This document shows, in pieces, positions 8,944 to 17,939 of a DNA stretch of 64,000 nt. Position 1 is the stretch's first letter. Every line of letters begins with the position of its first letter. Made by a program: the position numbers and the translations under genes. The notes under the pieces were generated by a model. It saw only the letters and a program-made list of their open reading frames with translations. It was not told where the DNA came from and did not search any database. The DNA is from Rothia koreensis (GTDB taxonomy: Bacteria; Actinomycetota; Actinomycetes; Actinomycetales; Micrococcaceae), in the NCBI RefSeq assembly GCF_004136575.1, contig NZ_NOIQ01000010.1, forward strand, positions 1 to 64,000, read 5' to 3'.

Positions 8944-10014
8944 GTGGTTTCTCCCCGTAATGATCAGCTCAAGAAGACGTTGGCTCTGTTGGCCCCCGGA
9001 ACACAGCTCCGGGACGGCCTCGATCGCATCCTCCAGGGCCGCACGGGCGCTCTGATCGTGCTGGGCAAGGACCGTACGGTCGAAGAAATCATCAGCGGCG
9101 GGTTCAGCATCGACACCGAATTCACCGGAACCCGATTGCGCGAACTCGCCAAGATGGACGGAGCCATCGTCTGCGATCGAGAAGTCCGCACGATCCATCA
9201 CGCGGGCGTCCAGCTCATGCCCGACCCCGCCATCACCACGGAAGAATCCGGTACACGGCACCGCACCGCCGAACGCGTCGCCAAACAAACGGGGTTCCCC
9301 GTGATCTCGGTGTCGAAATCGATGGGAGTCATCACCATCTATGCGGACGGCGAGCGGTACCCGCTGGAAGGGTCCCAGGAAATCATGGGCCGGGCCAACC
9401 AGGCCATCCAGACCCTCGAACGGTACACCGTCCGTCTCAACGAGGAACTCAACAACCTCTCCGCTCTGGAAATCGAGTCCGATGTGACCGTCCGCAATGT
9501 GGCCCTGGCCCTTCAGCGCCTGGAACTGGTCCGGCGGATCTCCGAAGAGATCGGGGACAACGTCGTCGAGCTGGGCGCCGAGGGACGAATGATCGCCATG
9601 CAGCTCGAGGAACTGGTGCTGAACCAGCCGACCGCGGAGCTCGTGTTCAAGGACTACCTGCCCTCGGGCCACGAGTCCCATGTGACCGAACGGGCCCAGG
9701 CGAGCCTCTGCAGCCTCTCCCCCGTGGAACTGGCCGACCCCATAGCAATTGCCCGGGCCGTCGGCCTACCGGGTGGAGGGGATCTGGACTATACGTTGCA
9801 GCCTCGCGGCTACCGTCTGCTCAGCGGGGTCAAGTCCATTCCCCACACGGTCTCCGAACGCCTGGTCGACCGCTTCGAAGGCCTGCAACCGCTCATGGCC
9901 GCCAACGTGGACGACCTGCGCAGCGTCGAGGGCATCGGAGAATATCGGGCCAGGAGCATCCGCGAGTCCCTGGCGCGCATGGCCGAGACGAGCCTGCTCG
10001 ACCGCTTCATGTAA
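8944..10014 (+). CDS. disA: DNA integrity scanning protein DisA, diadenylate cyclase
   Basis: A 356-residue enzyme that condenses two ATP to c-di-AMP and pauses on branched DNA. The N-terminal DAC domain holds the KMDGAIV (DGA) and GTRHRTAER (RHR) motifs, the latter near residues 102-110. A helical spine follows, and the C-terminal helix-hairpin-helix region (about 285-356) contains VEGIGEYRARSIRESLARM. Length matches the family (about 357). The GTG start is set by the leaderless -10 spacing and the usual short N-terminus. Position after radA is conserved in Firmicutes and Actinobacteria; RadA restrains DisA activity in Bacillus. Confidence 0.97.
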   Translation: MVSPRNDQLKKTLALLAPGTQLRDGLDRILQGRTGALIVLGKDRTVEEIISGGFSIDTEFTGTRLRELAKMDGAIVCDREVRTIHHAGVQLMPDPAITTEESGTRHRTAERVAKQTGFPVISVSKSMGVITIYADGERYPLEGSQEIMGRANQAIQTLERYTVRLNEELNNLSALEIESDVTVRNVALALQRLELVRRISEEIGDNVVELGAEGRMIAMQLEELVLNQPTAELVFKDYLPSGHESHVTERAQASLCSLSPVELADPIAIARAVGLPGGGDLDYTLQPRGYRLLSGVKSIPHTVSERLVDRFEGLQPLMAANVDDLRSVEGIGEYRARSIRESLARMAETSLLDRFM

Positions 10015-10022
10015 TCCGCCCG

Positions 10023-10075
10023 CGGAGAGGGTCCGGCGTTCTCGGGACGCCCGTCTCGTGAGCCGGACGCTCCCT
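10023..10075. terminator. Candidate bidirectional terminator between disA and the convergent gene
   Basis: GTCCGGC (10031-10037) and GCCGGAC (10062-10068) form a seven-base stem, extended imperfectly by G/A-rich and C/T-rich flanks. It sits in the 74-base gap between two converging stops. There is no clear T run, so this is tentative. Confidence 0.35.
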
Positions 10076-10088
10076 GCGGCCTGCACCT

Positions 10089-10919
10089 CTACTCGAGAAC
10101 GATCTGTTGTTTCTCGCTCGGGACGCCGTTCACGGACACCGTCAACCAGTAGTAGCCGGGCTGGGCCGGTTGGGCCGCGTCACCGCAACCGAGGGCATTG
10201 ATGGACCGGTCCCACGACTGTGACACGGTCTGGGCCGAACCCGCGTCGAGGGTGGACTGCTTGGCCGCCCCATCGCCTCCGCACTTGGAGGTGCTGTACA
10301 CCTCGGCCGAACCCGACGTGATCTCATAGGTCACCTTGTTGGCACCGAGATCGACGTTGCACGGGTTGTCCCCGGAGTTCTTGACGGTCGTGCTCATGAC
10401 GGGATTCTCACCCTGACCGTACGTCCCCTTGTCCAGTTTGGCGCTGACCTGGATATTCGAGCCACAAGCCCGGGGCTGGGCCGGCTTGGACTCGGTCGGC
10501 GCCGTGGTCGCGGCGGCTTCTGCCTTCGACTCCTCGGGATCAGGCTTCTCGCTCTGGTCCCCCTCCGCCTGCTCCGATGGCTTGTCCGAGGCCGACGCAC
10601 CGTCCGAGGAGGATGCAGACGCGGAAGGCCCCGCCGATCCGCTCGGACCCGACGAGCCCGAGGCCGAATGCGAGGGCCGGGCGCTGAAGCTGGCGAAATT
10701 GTCGGTCGACGACTGCGAGGACGACCCGCCGGAACCGCCACCGATGCTCGCGGCGATCTTGTTCACCGCGAAGACGACTCCCCACACGACCAGCACGATC
10801 ACCAGGAGAGCAAGGATCAGCGCGATGATCCGACGTCGGCGGTAGACCGCGGGCGATTCGCGCCGGTACCCGCCCTGGTTGCCGCCGTTCTCCGGTGTGG
10901 GGTCTTCGTACTCTGTCAT
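10089..10919 (-). CDS. Membrane-anchored Ser/Pro-rich protein with DUF4232-like extracellular domain
   Basis: A 276-residue protein of unknown function. A cytoplasmic basic segment (YRRRR) precedes one transmembrane helix (about residues 26-48, IIALILALLVIVLVVWGVVF). Then comes a low-complexity Ser/Ala/Pro/Glu linker of roughly 90 residues and a C-terminal beta-rich domain starting at CGSNIQVSAKLDKGTYGQGENP, with cysteines that could form disulphides. It resembles the extracytoplasmic DUF4232-type proteins of actinobacteria. The start at 10919 (MTEYEDPTPENGG) is preferred to 10949; TAGCCT seven bases upstream suggests a leaderless message. It is divergent from mutY and convergent with disA. 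Confidence 0.7.
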   Translation of the reverse strand: MTEYEDPTPENGGNQGGYRRESPAVYRRRRIIALILALLVIVLVVWGVVFAVNKIAASIGGGSGGSSSQSSTDNFASFSARPSHSASGSSGPSGSAGPSASASSSDGASASDKPSEQAEGDQSEKPDPEESKAEAAATTAPTESKPAQPRACGSNIQVSAKLDKGTYGQGENPVMSTTVKNSGDNPCNVDLGANKVTYEITSGSAEVYSTSKCGGDGAAKQSTLDAGSAQTVSQSWDRSINALGCGDAAQPAQPGYYWLTVSVNGVPSEKQQIVLE

Positions 10920-10986
10920 GCGTCCTAGGCTACTAAAAGGAGAGCCCAACCCAGGGACGGACCCGGCACACTACAGTGGTCACGTC

Positions 10987-11991
10987 ATGAATTTTTCGAA
11001 TCCACCGGCCGCACCGTCGGAACAGGCCGACGCCGCCGCGGACCACGCCCCCTGGCCCGACCCGGACACCGTCCGCACGATGCATCGACACATCATCGAC
11101 TGGTTCACGTGGAATGCTCGGGACCTGCCGTGGCGGGCACCGGACCGTACCCCCTGGCAGGTCATGGTCAGCGAGTTCATGCTCCAGCAGACCCCGGTGG
11201 TCCGTGTTCTTCCGCAATGGAAACGATGGATGCAGTTGTGGCCCGAGCCGTCGGACCTGGCGTCCGCGACCACGGGAGACGCCGTGCGTGAGTGGGGTCG
11301 ACTCGGTTACCCCCGGAGGGCCCTTCGACTGCACGCCGCAGCGGTGGCCATCGTCGAGCGGCACGGCGGCGAGGTCCCCTCGGACTACGACGAACTCCTG
11401 GCCCTCCCGGGAGTCGGCTCCTACACCGCCGCGGCCGTTTCCGTGTTTGCCTTCGGTGACCGGCAAACCGTGATCGATACCAACATTCGACGGGTTCAGG
11501 CGCGCGCCATCAGCGGAAAGGCGTTGCCTTCCAAGGGGCTGACCGCGGCAGAGACGAGACTCGCCGAATCATTGATGCCCGACGACGACGCAACCGCCGT
11601 CCGGTGGAACATCGCCGTCATGGAACTGGGAGCCCTGGTCTGCACCGCGAAATCTCCCCGGTGCGACATATGCCCCGTGCTGGACCAGTGCGCGTGGGTG
11701 GCCGCGGGTCGACCCGAGCCGGAATACGTGCCCCGAGGGCAAGCGTGGAAAGGCACGGACCGCCAGGCCCGGGGAGCCATGATGGCCGTGCTCAGGGAGG
11801 CCACGGAGCCGGTCCCGCCGGAGGCCCTCCTGTCCCCGGAAAGGACCGCGTGGAAGGGGGCGCCTCACGCCATGGAACAGCTGAGGGCCATCGGTGCCCC
11901 GGGAGACCAGTTGGAGCGATGCCTCGAGGGACTGGTCCGTGACGCCCTGGCATCGCGAGACCCCGAGGGCCGTGTGACTCTTCCCGGCTGA
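10987..11991 (+). CDS. mutY: A/G-specific adenine glycosylase MutY
   Basis: A 334-residue base-excision repair enzyme removing adenine mispaired with 8-oxoguanine. The helix-hairpin-helix GPD segment reads ALPGVGSYTAAAVSVFAFGDRQTVIDTNIRRV, with the catalytic Asp in VIDTN. The iron-sulphur cluster cysteines are C219, C226, C229 and C235 (C-x6-C-x2-C-x5-C). The early FMLQQT motif is the mismatch-recognition element of MutY. The C-terminal NUDIX-like oxoG-recognition domain of long MutY forms is largely absent, as in many actinobacteria. ATG 10987 starts about nine bases after TACAGT with no ribosome site, so the leader is very short or absent. Confidence 0.94.
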   Translation: MNFSNPPAAPSEQADAAADHAPWPDPDTVRTMHRHIIDWFTWNARDLPWRAPDRTPWQVMVSEFMLQQTPVVRVLPQWKRWMQLWPEPSDLASATTGDAVREWGRLGYPRRALRLHAAAVAIVERHGGEVPSDYDELLALPGVGSYTAAAVSVFAFGDRQTVIDTNIRRVQARAISGKALPSKGLTAAETRLAESLMPDDDATAVRWNIAVMELGALVCTAKSPRCDICPVLDQCAWVAAGRPEPEYVPRGQAWKGTDRQARGAMMAVLREATEPVPPEALLSPERTAWKGAPHAMEQLRAIGAPGDQLERCLEGLVRDALASRDPEGRVTLPG

Positions 11992-12003
11992 CCGGATTCG
12001 GCG

Positions 12004-12522
12004 TCAGAGGTGTCGAAGCATGCGGGTGTTGCCGAGGGTATTCGGCTTCACCCTCGCCAGATCCAGGAATTCTGCGACGCCTTCGTCATGGGACCGCAGG
12101 AGCTCGGCGAAGACCTCATGGTCGATCGTCTCTTGATTGCTCATGATCTCGAAGCCCATGCGCCGGAAGAATTCGACCTCGAACGTCAGGCAGAAGACGC
12201 GGTCGACGCCGATTCCTCGGGCCCGTTCGAGCAAGGACTGAACCAGCATGCGCCCCACGCCTCGCCCGCGCGCCCGTTCGTCCGCAGCGAGGGTGCGGAT
12301 CTCGCCCAGGTCCTCCCACAGGATGTGCAGGGCACCGCAACCAATGAGCCGTGCCGAGCCGTGGGCTTCGAGGTCTTCGACCACCATGAATTCCTGGATC
12401 GACTCGAAATACTCGACCGCGTCCTTGGAAATCAGCGCGCCGGACGTGACGTACGGTGCGACGAGCCGCCTGATCTCGTGGACGTCCGAAGTTCTGGCAG
12501 GTCGCATCCGCAGGTTGGTCAT
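12004..12522 (-). CDS. argA: GNAT acetyltransferase, ArgA-like N-acetylglutamate synthase
   Basis: A 172-residue GNAT protein beginning MTNLRMRPARTSDVHEIRRLV. The acetyl-CoA loop is visible as ERARGRGVGRMLVQSLLERA, followed by VFCLTFEVEFFRRMGFE. Length and pattern match the short actinobacterial N-acetylglutamate synthase (as in Mycobacterium Rv2747), which starts arginine biosynthesis when OAT activity is limiting. The start at 12522 is favoured over 12561; TAAACT lies eight bases upstream with no ribosome site, again suggesting a leaderless message. No other arg gene is nearby, so the specific substrate is inferred from similarity only. Confidence 0.72.
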   Translation of the reverse strand: MTNLRMRPARTSDVHEIRRLVAPYVTSGALISKDAVEYFESIQEFMVVEDLEAHGSARLIGCGALHILWEDLGEIRTLAADERARGRGVGRMLVQSLLERARGIGVDRVFCLTFEVEFFRRMGFEIMSNQETIDHEVFAELLRSHDEGVAEFLDLARVKPNTLGNTRMLRHL

Positions 12523-12606
12523 GCGCCCAGAGTTTACGCCCGTGACCGGCGTCGGCACCATTCGATCTCACGGGGCGGCCCCGACGCGACGCGCCGGCCC
12601 CGAGAC

Positions 12607-12648
12607 GCACGAAGCGGGGCCGCCCCGGAGGGCGACCCCGCTTCGTGC
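12607..12648 (-). terminator. Strong hairpin terminator after clpC
   Basis: GCACGAAGCGGGG (12607-12619) pairs perfectly with CCCCGCTTCGTGC (12636-12648). Inside it CGCCC (12621-12625) pairs with GGGCG (12630-12634) around a CGGA tetraloop. The 18-bp two-part stem lies about 90 bases past the clpC stop. It lacks a T run, as is common for actinobacterial terminators. Confidence 0.65.
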
Positions 12649-12740
12649 ATGCGGTGCCACTGGCTCAGAGCACCGGACCAGTTCCGGAGCTCGCCCGAGC
12701 CCCACAGGGGCCGACGGACGGCTCCGGCCTGGACGGGCTC

Positions 12741-15353
12741 CTACGCGGTCGCGGACCCGGCCGCTCCGCCGCCGTCGCCGCCTTCGTAACGCGGCGGCGT
12801 GGACGGACGCGAGAGCTGCTGGGTGTCCGGGTTCGACTCCGTGGACTCGGCCTGACCGTAATCGAATCCGTCATCCGTCAGCTCGGACATCTTCTGCGAG
12901 GAGAAGAGGAACTTCGCGTCCTTGCCTTCGCCCTCGGCATCCACGGTGATCTTCTCCCCGCCCTGGATCTCTCCGAAGAGGATCTTCTCGGAGATCTGGT
13001 CCTCGATCTCGCGCTGCATCGTGCGGCGCAGCGGGCGGGCACCCATCGACGGATCGTAGCCACGCTCCCCCAGGAGCTTCTTGGCGGCGTCCGTGAGCTC
13101 GATGGACATGTCCTGGTCCCGCAGACGCTCCGCGAGGCGGGCGACGAACAGGTCGACGATCTGGATGATCTCTTCCTCGGACAGCTGCGGGAAGACGATG
13201 ATGTCATCCACGCGGTTCAGGAACTCCGGACGGAAGTGCTCCTTGAGCTCCTCCTGGACCTTGGCCTGCATCCGCTCGTAGTTCGTCGTGGGATCCTCGT
13301 GGGACTGGAAGCCCACGGGAACCCGGCGTGAGATGTCCTTCGTTCCCAGGTTCGTGGTCATGATGATCACGGTGTTCTTGAAGTCCACCACGCGTCCCTG
13401 CGAGTCGGTCAGGCGACCGTCCTCGAGGATCTGCAGCAACGAGTTGAACAGGTCCGCGTGGGCCTTCTCGACCTCGTCGAACAGGACCACGGAGAAGGGC
13501 TTGCGGCGGACCTTCTCGGTCAGCTGGCCGCCCTCTTCGTAGCCGACGTATCCGGGGGGCGCACCGAACAGCCGAGAGACCGTGTGCTTCTCCTGGTACT
13601 CGGACATGTCCAGCGTGATCAGCGAGTCGTCGTCGCCGAACAGGAACTGGGCCAGGGCCTTGGCCAGCTCGGTCTTGCCGACACCCGTGGGTCCGGCGAA
13701 GATGAACGAGCCACCGGGACGGTGCGGATCCTTCAACCCGGCACGCGTGCGTCGGATCGACCGGGACAGCGCCTTGATGGCGTTGTCCTGACCGATGACC
13801 CGGCGGTGCAGCTCCTCCTCCATGTTGAGGAGTCGGCCCGATTCCTCGTCGGTGAGCTTGTACACCGGAACGCCCGTGGATGCGGAGAGAACCTCGGAGA
13901 TGACGTCCGGAGTGACCTCGCCCATGGCGGAGTCGCTCTCCTTCCACTTCTTCTCCTGCTCGTCCTTCTCCGCGATGAGCTTCTGCTCCTTGTCGCGCAG
14001 GGAAGCTGCCTTCTCGAAGTCCTGTCCGTCGATCGCGGACTCCTTCTGGGACTTCACCTCGGCGATCCGTTCCTCGATGGCCTTGATCTCTGGCGGAGCG
14101 GTCAGACGCTTGATGCGCAGACGGGCGCCGGCCTCGTCGATCATGTCGATCGCCTTGTCCGGGAGGAACCGGTCCGAGATGTACCGGGCCGACAGGCTCA
14201 CGGCCGCCTCGAGGGCCTCGTCGGAAATCGTGACCCGGTGGTGTGCCTCGTACTTGTCCCGCAGGCCCTTGAGGATTTCGACGGCGTGCGCCTGCGACGG
14301 TTCGTCGACCTGAATCGGCTGGAAACGACGCTCGAGGGCGGCGTCCTTCTCGATGTGCTTGCGGTACTCGTCCAGGGTGGTCGCACCGATGGTCTGCAAC
14401 TCACCGCGGGCCAGCATGGGCTTGAGGATCGACGCGGCGTCTATGGCGCCTTCGGCCGCTCCCGCACCCACCAGCGTGTGGATCTCATCGATGAACAGGA
14501 TGATGTCCCCGCGGGTGCGGATCTCCTTGAGCACCTTCTTGAGGCGTTCCTCGAAGTCGCCGCGGTAGCGGGAACCGGCCACGAGGGACCCGAGATCCAG
14601 CGTGTACAGGTGCTTGTCCTTGAGCGTCTCCGGGACGTCTCCACGAACGATCGCCTGGGCCAGGCCCTCGACGACGGCCGTCTTGCCGACTCCGGGCTCG
14701 CCGATCAGCACGGGGTTGTTCTTGGTGCGCCGGGAGAGGACCTGCATCACGCGTTCCATCTCCTTGTAGCGCCCGATCACCGGGTCGAGATTGCTCTCCC
14801 GGGCGGCGGCAGTGAGGTTCGTGCCGAACTGGTCCAGCACCGCGGAACCCGCCGGGGCTCCTTCCTTGCCGCCCGCGCCCACGCCGGCAGCTTCCTTCGA
14901 GTCGCCCGATCCGCCCTGGTAGCCGGAGATCATGTCGATGACCGTCTGGCGCACGCGCGAGGGCTCGGCGCCCAGCTTGGACAGAACCTGCGAGGCAACG
15001 CCTTCGCCGGCCCTGATGAGGCCGAGCAGAATGTGCTCGGTTCCGATGTAGTTGTGTCCGAGCTGGAGCGCTTCGCGCAGGGACAGCTCGAGGACCTTCT
15101 TGGCCCGCGGCGTGAACGGGATGTGCCCGCTGGGCGCCTGCTGGCCCGGTCCGATGATGTCCTGGACCTGCTCACGAACGGCGGAGAGGGTCACGCCCAT
15201 GGACTCCAGGGCCTTGGCCGCGATTCCTTCGCCCTCATGGATCAGACCCAGCAACAGGTGTTCTGTGCCGATGTAATTGTGGTTGAGCATGCGGGCTTCT
15301 TCCTGAGCCAGCACCACAACACGCCGTGCGCGGTCCGTAAACCGTTCAAACAT
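12741..15353 (-). CDS. clpC: ATP-dependent Clp protease ATPase subunit ClpC
   Basis: An 870-residue AAA+ unfoldase that feeds proteins to ClpP. The N-domain with two Clp_N repeats spans about residues 1-145. NBD1 has Walker A GEPGVGKT at 218-225. A UVR/M-domain coiled coil ([14 protein letters not shown]) lies near 420-450. NBD2 has Walker A GPTGVGKT at 554-561, and the C-terminal tail is acidic then Pro-rich. ATG 15353 gives the canonical [13 protein letters not shown] start with AAGGAG upstream. A TCGCCGGTGGCGA palindrome about 65 bases upstream fits a ClgR operator. It is transcribed separately from lsr2. Confidence 0.97.
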   Translation of the reverse strand: MFERFTDRARRVVVLAQEEARMLNHNYIGTEHLLLGLIHEGEGIAAKALESMGVTLSAVREQVQDIIGPGQQAPSGHIPFTPRAKKVLELSLREALQLGHNYIGTEHILLGLIRAGEGVASQVLSKLGAEPSRVRQTVIDMISGYQGGSGDSKEAAGVGAGGKEGAPAGSAVLDQFGTNLTAAARESNLDPVIGRYKEMERVMQVLSRRTKNNPVLIGEPGVGKTAVVEGLAQAIVRGDVPETLKDKHLYTLDLGSLVAGSRYRGDFEERLKKVLKEIRTRGDIILFIDEIHTLVGAGAAEGAIDAASILKPMLARGELQTIGATTLDEYRKHIEKDAALERRFQPIQVDEPSQAHAVEILKGLRDKYEAHHRVTISDEALEAAVSLSARYISDRFLPDKAIDMIDEAGARLRIKRLTAPPEIKAIEERIAEVKSQKESAIDGQDFEKAASLRDKEQKLIAEKDEQEKKWKESDSAMGEVTPDVISEVLSASTGVPVYKLTDEESGRLLNMEEELHRRVIGQDNAIKALSRSIRRTRAGLKDPHRPGGSFIFAGPTGVGKTELAKALAQFLFGDDDSLITLDMSEYQEKHTVSRLFGAPPGYVGYEEGGQLTEKVRRKPFSVVLFDEVEKAHADLFNSLLQILEDGRLTDSQGRVVDFKNTVIIMTTNLGTKDISRRVPVGFQSHEDPTTNYERMQAKVQEELKEHFRPEFLNRVDDIIVFPQLSEEEIIQIVDLFVARLAERLRDQDMSIELTDAAKKLLGERGYDPSMGARPLRRTMQREIEDQISEKILFGEIQGGEKITVDAEGEGKDAKFLFSSQKMSELTDDGFDYGQAESTESNPDTQQLSRPSTPPRYEGGDGGGAAGSATA

Positions 15354-15417
15354 AGTTGGTCTCCTTGTACGTCTTTGATTCGATGCTACGCACGGAAAAG
15401 GCCTGATTATCTGCTGT

Positions 15418-15430
15418 TCGCCACCGGCGA
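15418..15430 (-). promoter_or_regulatory. Candidate ClgR operator upstream of clpC
   Basis: TCGCCGGTGGCGA on the minus strand is a 13-base inverted repeat. It matches the ClgR core CGCYNANRGCG at all fixed positions except the central A. ClgR activates clpC and clpP in Corynebacterium, Streptomyces and Bifidobacterium. It lies 65 bases before the clpC start. Confidence 0.55.
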
Positions 15431-15439
15431 GACGCAATA

Positions 15440-15482
15440 AAGCTCAGGGCAGAAAATACCTAAGTATTTCCGCCCTGAGCTT
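15440..15482 (-). terminator. Long hairpin terminator after lsr2
   Basis: AAGCTCAGGGC (15440-15450) and GCCCTGAGCTT (15472-15482) form a perfect 11-bp stem. It continues with one bulge into AAATAC (15454-15459) paired with GTATTT (15464-15469). In the lsr2 direction the stem is followed by TATTG. It sits 74 bases past the lsr2 stop and just upstream of the clpC promoter. Confidence 0.75.
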
Positions 15483-15556
15483 GATCTTGCACGAGGTCGA
15501 GAACCAGCAGATGCTTCGCGCCGATTCCTTCGACAGCCCTCGAAAACCGGCTCTTA

Positions 15557-15904
15557 CTAGGAGTCTTTCTTACGAGCGGCGTAGTAGGCGTCCTGAATCT
15601 CCTGGTGGATGCGGCCGCGGTCGGAGACGTTGTAGCCGTTCTCCTTGGCCCACTTGCGGATCAGGGCCGTCTCAGGATTGCGGACCTGCCCCGAGCCCTT
15701 GCCCGAGGTGCCTCGCCCACTGTTGCGCCCCTGGACCCGGCGGGCCTTGGCCGCGTACGGACGAATCGCGTCGCGAAGCTTCGCGGCGTTCGCCGACGAG
15801 AGGTCGATTTCGTACTGGCCGCCGTCGAGCCCGAAACGCACGGTTTCGTCAGCGGCGCCGCCCTCGAGATCGTCCTCGAGAATGATCTTAACTTTCTGAG
15901 CCAT
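15557..15904 (-). CDS. lsr2: Nucleoid-associated protein Lsr2
   Basis: A 115-residue DNA-bridging xenogeneic silencer of actinobacteria. The N-terminal dimerisation half MAQKVKIILEDDLEGGAADETVRFGLDGGQYEIDLS is typical. After a basic linker rich in Gly, Arg and Lys, the C-terminal DNA-binding domain contains NPETALIRKWAKENGYNVSDRGRI, with the RGR minor-groove hook. The ATG at 15904 has GAGGAG upstream; the longer frame from 15943 is rejected. It stands alone with a strong downstream hairpin and an AT-richer upstream region, where Lsr2 could bind and autoregulate. Confidence 0.96.
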   Translation of the reverse strand: MAQKVKIILEDDLEGGAADETVRFGLDGGQYEIDLSSANAAKLRDAIRPYAAKARRVQGRNSGRGTSGKGSGQVRNPETALIRKWAKENGYNVSDRGRIHQEIQDAYYAARKKDS

Positions 15905-16114
15905 GAGTGTCTCCTCAGTCCTTATTGGCGCGGTCCGACGCAAAATTTGATGTCAGAGGACCTTAATCGTGTTAGCGAAGCGCGGGAACGGTATCCGGCT
16001 CACGCGGCACTAAAGCTGTGGACTTTTGTCCTGGTGTAAGGCCAGAGTATCAATTGCCAACAGAAAAGGACAGTCGAATAGTCCTCCGGAAGCATAATTC
16101 TTCCTGTGAAAAAC

Positions 16115-16318
16115 TTATGAATCCGAGTCTTCTCTGGGAAGGAAAATCTCTCCGGATCCTTCCCGGGATTTGATCTTCTCGTACCATTGGCGCGCGTCGT
16201 CGTCCGAGGCTGCATGGGCCTTGCGCTCCGAGCTGTCGGCCCGGAACGCCCAGCGCATCACGAAATAGAAGATGATGCCGATAGCGACGGACGGCAACAA
16301 TACGGCCACATATTCCAC
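16115..16318 (-). CDS. Small single-pass membrane protein, unknown function
   Basis: A 67-residue protein starting at GTG 16318 (MEYVAVLLPSVAIGIIFYFVMRWAF), with AGAAGG upstream as ribosome site. One transmembrane helix covers about residues 4-24. The rest is a charged cytoplasmic tail with the segment RQWYEKIKSREG. Its place between lysS and lsr2, good ribosome site and normal codon use support a real gene. No function can be assigned. Confidence 0.65.
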   Translation of the reverse strand: MEYVAVLLPSVAIGIIFYFVMRWAFRADSSERKAHAASDDDARQWYEKIKSREGSGEIFLPREDSDS

Positions 16319-16334
16319 GCCGAACCTTCTCCCC

Positions 16335-16350
16335 CGGGCCCGGAGGCCCG
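16335..16350 (-). terminator. Short GC hairpin between the small membrane gene and lysS
   Basis: CGGGCC (16335-16340) and GGCCCG (16345-16350) form a six-base stem around a CGGA tetraloop, 16 bases upstream of the lysS stop (16366) on the strand lysS is read. It would end lysS transcription before the gene at 16318. No T run follows. Confidence 0.4.
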
Positions 16351-16365
16351 CTTGATCATCCCGAT

Positions 16366-17883
16366 TTACTCGGGCTTCATCAGCGGAAACAAAATCGTTT
16401 CCCTAATCCCCAGTCCTGTGAACAACATGATCAGCCGATCAATTCCCAGGCCCAATCCGCCCATGGGAGGAGCGGCATGTTCCAGGGCTCGCAGAAAGTC
16501 CTCGTCGAGTTCCATGGCTTCGTCGTCTCCGCCGGCGGCCAGCCGGGACTGCTCCGTGAGCCGCTCTCGCTGGATCACAGGATCGATCAATTCGGAGAAA
16601 GCTGTGCCGCGCTCCATACCGCCGATAATGAGGTCCCAGGCCTCGATGACGTCCGGCTTCGACCGGTGGGGCCGGGCAAGCGGCTGCGCCGACGGCGGAT
16701 AGTCGCACACGAACGTCGGGTTGATGAGGGTCGGTTCCACGATTTCGCCGAAGAGTTCGATGACGAGCTTCTCGGCGTCCCACGAGGGATCCACCGAGAC
16801 GTCGTGCTGGTCCGCGATCCCGCGAAGATCCTCGGCCGTGGTCTCGGGGGTGATCTCCCGCCCGACGGCCTCCGACAGGCCCGGATAGACGCCGAGCCAT
16901 GTCCATTCCGCGTTGAGGTCGATCGTTCCCCGGTCCGTCTCGATCTGATGGACTCCCAGAGCATCGGCGCAGGCCATGATGATGTTCTGGATGAGCTCGG
17001 CCATCGTGAACTGGTCCCCGTAGGCTTGGTACGCCTCAAGGGTCGTGAACTCGGGGCTGTGCGTGGAATCCACGCCCTCGTTGCGGAAAATGCGCCCGAT
17101 CTCGAAGACACGGTCGATCCCACCGACCACGGCTCGCTTCAGGTACAGCTCGGTCGCGATGCGCAACGTCATGTCCTGGTCGAAGGCGTTGAGATGGGTC
17201 TGGAACGGCCGCGCGGTCGCGCCACCGTGCACGAGCTGCAGGATCGGCGACTCGATTTCGATGTAGCCCTGATCGACAAGGACCTGACGCACGGTCTGCA
17301 TGATCTTCGCGCGGTTGAGGACCGTCTCCTGCGCTTCCTTGCGGACCATGAGATCCAGGTAGCGCTGCCGGACCCGGGTCTCCTCGTTCAGGTCCTTGTG
17401 CAGGGTCGGGAGCGGGCGCAACGACTTGGACGCCATCGACCAGTCCTCGACCATGACCGACAGCTCGCCGCGACGTGAGCTGACGACTTCCCCGTGCACG
17501 AACACGTGGTCGCCGAGGTCCACGAGCGCCTTCCAGTCGTCCAGGTTCTCCTGTCCGGCCTTCGCGAGCGAAATCATCGCTTGAAGTCGTGTTCCGTCCC
17601 CGGCCTGGAGGCTCGCGAAGCACAGCTTGCCCGTGTTCCGCACGAACACCACGCGCCCGACGACGCCGACGACGTCGCCCGTCTCGTCCCCGGCCTCCAG
17701 GTCGCCGTACTGCTCGCGGACGCTCTGGATGCTTCGGGTCACGGGGACGCCCACGGGATAGGCTTCACGTCCTCGAGAGATCAGTTCCGCGCGCTTGTCC
17801 ATCCGGATGCGCATCTGCTCGTTGATCTCGGTCTGCTGACTGGTCTGGTCCTGCGGGGAGGACGACGAAGCTGAAGTACTCAC
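16366..17883 (-). CDS. lysS: Lysyl-tRNA synthetase, class II
   Basis: A 505-residue class II aminoacyl-tRNA synthetase that charges tRNA-Lys. The N-terminal OB fold covers about residues 55-165 (VVGVVGRVVFVRNTGKLCFASLQ). Class II motif 2 lies in VFEIGRIFRNEGVDSTHSPEFTTLEAYQAY, and motif 3 in GLGLGIDRLIMLFTGLGIRETILFPLMKP at the C-terminus. The GTG start at 17883 gives a Ser/Gln-rich leader of about 23 residues; MRIRMDKRAEL further in is an alternative start. It follows panC after 56 bases; the panD gene often found near panC in relatives is absent here. Confidence 0.96.
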   Translation of the reverse strand: MSTSASSSSPQDQTSQQTEINEQMRIRMDKRAELISRGREAYPVGVPVTRSIQSVREQYGDLEAGDETGDVVGVVGRVVFVRNTGKLCFASLQAGDGTRLQAMISLAKAGQENLDDWKALVDLGDHVFVHGEVVSSRRGELSVMVEDWSMASKSLRPLPTLHKDLNEETRVRQRYLDLMVRKEAQETVLNRAKIMQTVRQVLVDQGYIEIESPILQLVHGGATARPFQTHLNAFDQDMTLRIATELYLKRAVVGGIDRVFEIGRIFRNEGVDSTHSPEFTTLEAYQAYGDQFTMAELIQNIIMACADALGVHQIETDRGTIDLNAEWTWLGVYPGLSEAVGREITPETTAEDLRGIADQHDVSVDPSWDAEKLVIELFGEIVEPTLINPTFVCDYPPSAQPLARPHRSKPDVIEAWDLIIGGMERGTAFSELIDPVIQRERLTEQSRLAAGGDDEAMELDEDFLRALEHAAPPMGGLGLGIDRLIMLFTGLGIRETILFPLMKPE

Positions 17884-17939
17884 GGTCCTAAGCCTATCTG
17901 TGGGTGTATCGGACGCGGAATCCGAGGGTGTGGGAGCCC

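Noticed and set aside
10699-10721. TTGTCGGTC resembling a PafBC -35 element
   Set aside because: The hexamer eight bases later is CGAGGA, not TAnnnT, and it lies inside the coding region of a minus-strand gene.
13458-15440. A 660-codon plus-strand open frame opposite clpC
   Set aside because: Shadow of clpC: no ribosome site, no family pattern, Leu/Val/Arg/Asp-rich composition.
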